This document shows positions 40,874 to 44,123 of a DNA stretch of 44,123 nt, one piece after another. Source of the DNA: Variovorax sp. (lineage in GTDB: Bacteria > Pseudomonadota > Gammaproteobacteria > Burkholderiales > Burkholderiaceae_C); assembly GCA_017744935.1 (NCBI GenBank), contig JAGIAI010000063.1, positions 1 to 44,123 on the forward strand, in the 5' to 3' direction. Under the pieces are notes generated by a model, which saw nothing but the letters and a program-made list of their open reading frames with translations, did no database searches and was not told the origin of the DNA. The translations under genes were made by a program, and so were the position numbers. Numbering within the stretch: the first letter of the stretch is position 1; each line of letters opens with the position of its first letter.

Positions 40874-42653
40874 TTCGGTAAAGGCGGATGCGGTAGGCCT
40901 TGGCATTGTCTTTTTCGTACATCAGTGCGAACTGCTCGCGGAAGCCGGGCTGCGCCTCGAGGTAGGTCGCCGTCGGCAGCGACACGGCGATGGCCTCGAA
41001 GCCCTTTTCGGACAGCTTTCGTGCGTAGTCCGCAGGCGGGTAGAGGATGAAATCCGAGTAGCGCCACGGGCCGATGGCATCGCCCCAGACCGGGCTCGGC
41101 CCGTAGTAGGTCGCCTCGCTCAACGCGATCTGGTAGACGCGGCCGGTTGCATGTTCGCGCAGGTAGTCCATCACCGCATAGCCTGGCACGTTCTTGCGCA
41201 GAAAGGCCTCGCGCTGTTCGGGTGTGACCGCGATCATCGACACCTTCTCGCGTGTCTTGTGAAAGACAACGCCCACGGCGGCTACAAGCAAAACGACGGC
41301 GAACCACCGCCCTGCGCGATCGAGGCCGCCACTGCGGTCGCGCTCGGGCATCGTCCGGCGCAACTTGGCGGCGATGCCACCGAACACCGTCTGCCAGCCG
41401 ACCGCGGCCGTCAGTGCGAGCAGCGGGAACGCGGCCGTCAGATAGCGCGGATAGCGCGAGGTGAGGCTCCAGACGAACAGCGAATAGATGCAGAACACCG
41501 CTGCGGCCCGCAGGGCGGCGGAGCGCTTCCAGTGCGCGCTGAAGGGCACGGCCAGCACCGCCCAGATCAGCGGGCTCGGCAGCGAGGCATGGTCGCGCAC
41601 GTCCTGCAGTTGGAGGCGGTAGTCCTCGGCGTTCCAGTTGGTGAAGCCGAACACGCGCGCGCCGATCGGATTGAAGGGATCGCCCGTCATGATCGCGTTG
41701 CGCGCGTACCAATAGATGCAGGGGACCAGGAAGCACAGGAGCGCCACGGCGAGCACGCGCGGACGGCGCTCGTGCCAGAGCACGAACACGCCCAGCAGCG
41801 GCAGCACCGTCAGGGCCTGGTATTTCGAACCGGCCGCGATGCCGAGAAAGAACGCCGCGAGCGCGAGCCAGCGTGCCCCATGCTGCGGCGGCGATTCGCG
41901 CCACCACCACAGCGCCGCGCAGGCCGCGACGACGAGCAGCGCGACGCTCGTGTCGATGAGCGCGCCGGAATAGTCGCCCATGCCGAGCCAGATCGCGGCA
42001 CCCACGGCGGCCACCACGCGGTTGACGTGCAGCACGCCGAGGCGGTAGACGATCAGCACCGAGGTCCAGCCCGCGAGCGCATTGAGCATGTGCGGGAACA
42101 CGTCGTTGCCGACCATCAACGCGCCAGCGTAGAGCAGGTTGTAGTTGTACGGGAACCAGGGATAGCGCAGCCACTCGTAGATGCCCAGCCTGCCGCTGTG
42201 CGCGACCTCGCGGGCATACGGCAGGTGGTACATCAGTTCATCGAACGCGGCCGGGGGCGCGAGCGGCGAAGCCAGCGTGGTGACCGCAACCAGCGCGAGC
42301 GCGATCATCCCCAGCTTCTCGAGCCATGACAGCGCGGGTGGCACCTCGCGCATGCGCACCTGTCGCAGCCACGCCGGAAGGCTCGCAATTGCCGCGACGA
42401 GACCGAGCGCGACCATCACTACGACGACCGTGGGCGTGAACCGCCCCACGATGCCGAAAGCCTGGAAGACGCAGATGAAGATCCCCATGCCAGTCGTGAC
42501 GGCCATCGCCGCCTCGAGCCAGACATCGCTGCGTGCCGGCGCACCGAAGCGCACGAGCACCCCCCGCCCGAAGCCCCAACAACTGGCGACAAAAACCACC
42601 AGCGCCGCGTAGTGCACGGCCGCAAACATCAGTGTCTGAATAGGAACCCCCAC
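40857..42653 (-). CDS. GT39-like integral membrane glycosyltransferase
   Basis: 598 residues if translation begins at GTG 42653; ATG 42629 (8 residues shorter) is equally possible. There are about 11-13 hydrophobic helices in the first 480 residues, then a soluble exported tail. The loop after helix 3 has PAAFDELMYHLPYAREV, the acidic ArnT/PMT-type first loop, and GIAAGSKYQALTVLP is a typical membrane segment of this group. Such enzymes transfer sugar from a polyprenyl donor to a surface glycan or protein. Acceptor unknown. It forms a gene group with GT2 and GtrA. Confidence 0.8.
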   Translation of the reverse strand: MGVPIQTLMFAAVHYAALVVFVASCWGFGRGVLVRFGAPARSDVWLEAAMAVTTGMGIFICVFQAFGIVGRFTPTVVVVMVALGLVAAIASLPAWLRQVRMREVPPALSWLEKLGMIALALVAVTTLASPLAPPAAFDELMYHLPYAREVAHSGRLGIYEWLRYPWFPYNYNLLYAGALMVGNDVFPHMLNALAGWTSVLIVYRLGVLHVNRVVAAVGAAIWLGMGDYSGALIDTSVALLVVAACAALWWWRESPPQHGARWLALAAFFLGIAAGSKYQALTVLPLLGVFVLWHERRPRVLAVALLCFLVPCIYWYARNAIMTGDPFNPIGARVFGFTNWNAEDYRLQLQDVRDHASLPSPLIWAVLAVPFSAHWKRSAALRAAAVFCIYSLFVWSLTSRYPRYLTAAFPLLALTAAVGWQTVFGGIAAKLRRTMPERDRSGGLDRAGRWFAVVLLVAAVGVVFHKTREKVSMIAVTPEQREAFLRKNVPGYAVMDYLREHATGRVYQIALSEATYYGPSPVWGDAIGPWRYSDFILYPPADYARKLSEKGFEAIAVSLPTATYLEAQPGFREQFALMYEKDNAKAYRIRLYRNDRAP

Positions 42654-42683
42654 CGCCGGCCTTCTTCTCGCCGGTCCATCAAA

Positions 42684-44123
<1,440 letters not shown>

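Overview
The window is GC-rich, densely coded DNA from a betaproteobacterium, most likely Comamonadaceae and Variovorax-like. Supporting signs are a Bug/TctC binding protein beside catabolic enzymes, a TorF-glnK-amtB unit, an alr/lplT divergent pair, and a dispersed two-hairpin intergenic repeat present four times. I find no tRNA, rRNA, CRISPR, insertion sequence or phage gene. No gene-free stretch exceeds about 300 bases; the longest is the 248-base control region between 36558 and 36807.

Left part (1-6822, + strand): the end of a homoprotocatechuate meta-cleavage operon (hpaD tail, hpaF, hpaH, hpaI) runs without a clear break into an IlvD/Edd dehydratase, a Bug solute-binding protein, a class II aldolase-family protein and a PanE-type reductase. 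The last four look like a second small-acid catabolic module of unknown substrate. 6839-20157 is mixed housekeeping: a membrane protein and alanine racemase (alr) divergent from lplT, a DMT exporter overlapping a glutathione peroxidase, glcE/glcF with an SMP-30 lactonase-type protein but no glcD, a nitrogen-control unit (TorF, glnK, amtB) with a readable sigma-54 promoter and NtrC-like palindrome, and comM. An MFS transporter follows.

The main feature is 21.5-39.5 kb, a nicotinamide/nicotinate utilisation locus arranged as two divergent units. The leftward unit reads hnr (6-hydroxynicotinate reductase), a UPF0280/ApbE-like protein, two DUF1185 paralogues, a branched-chain-type ABC transporter (binding protein, fused LivH-LivM permease, LivG, LivF), an exported nicotinamidase, and nicA-nicB (2Fe-2S subunit plus molybdopterin/tri-haem subunit); an FAH-family gene may be its last member. 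The rightward unit reads ferredoxin-NADP reductase, a TetR regulator and enamidase. Two palindromes built on a shared TGTAG/CTACA half-site lie between the units.

Together these predict nicotinamide -> nicotinate -> 6-hydroxynicotinate -> 1,4,5,6-tetrahydro-6-oxonicotinate -> 2-formylglutarate + ammonia. This joins an aerobic-type, cytochrome-linked hydroxylase to the reductive ring-opening steps described in the anaerobe Eubacterium barkeri. Hnr and enamidase homologues have been noted in Proteobacteria before. What looks open here is the role of UPF0280 (a candidate flavin transferase for Hnr), the role of the two DUF1185 proteins, and the fate of 2-formylglutarate.

Right edge (39516-44123, - strand): a three-gene polyprenyl-sugar/glycosyltransferase group (GtrA, GT2, GT39-like) and the C-terminal part of cobalamin-dependent methionine synthase, cut by the window end.
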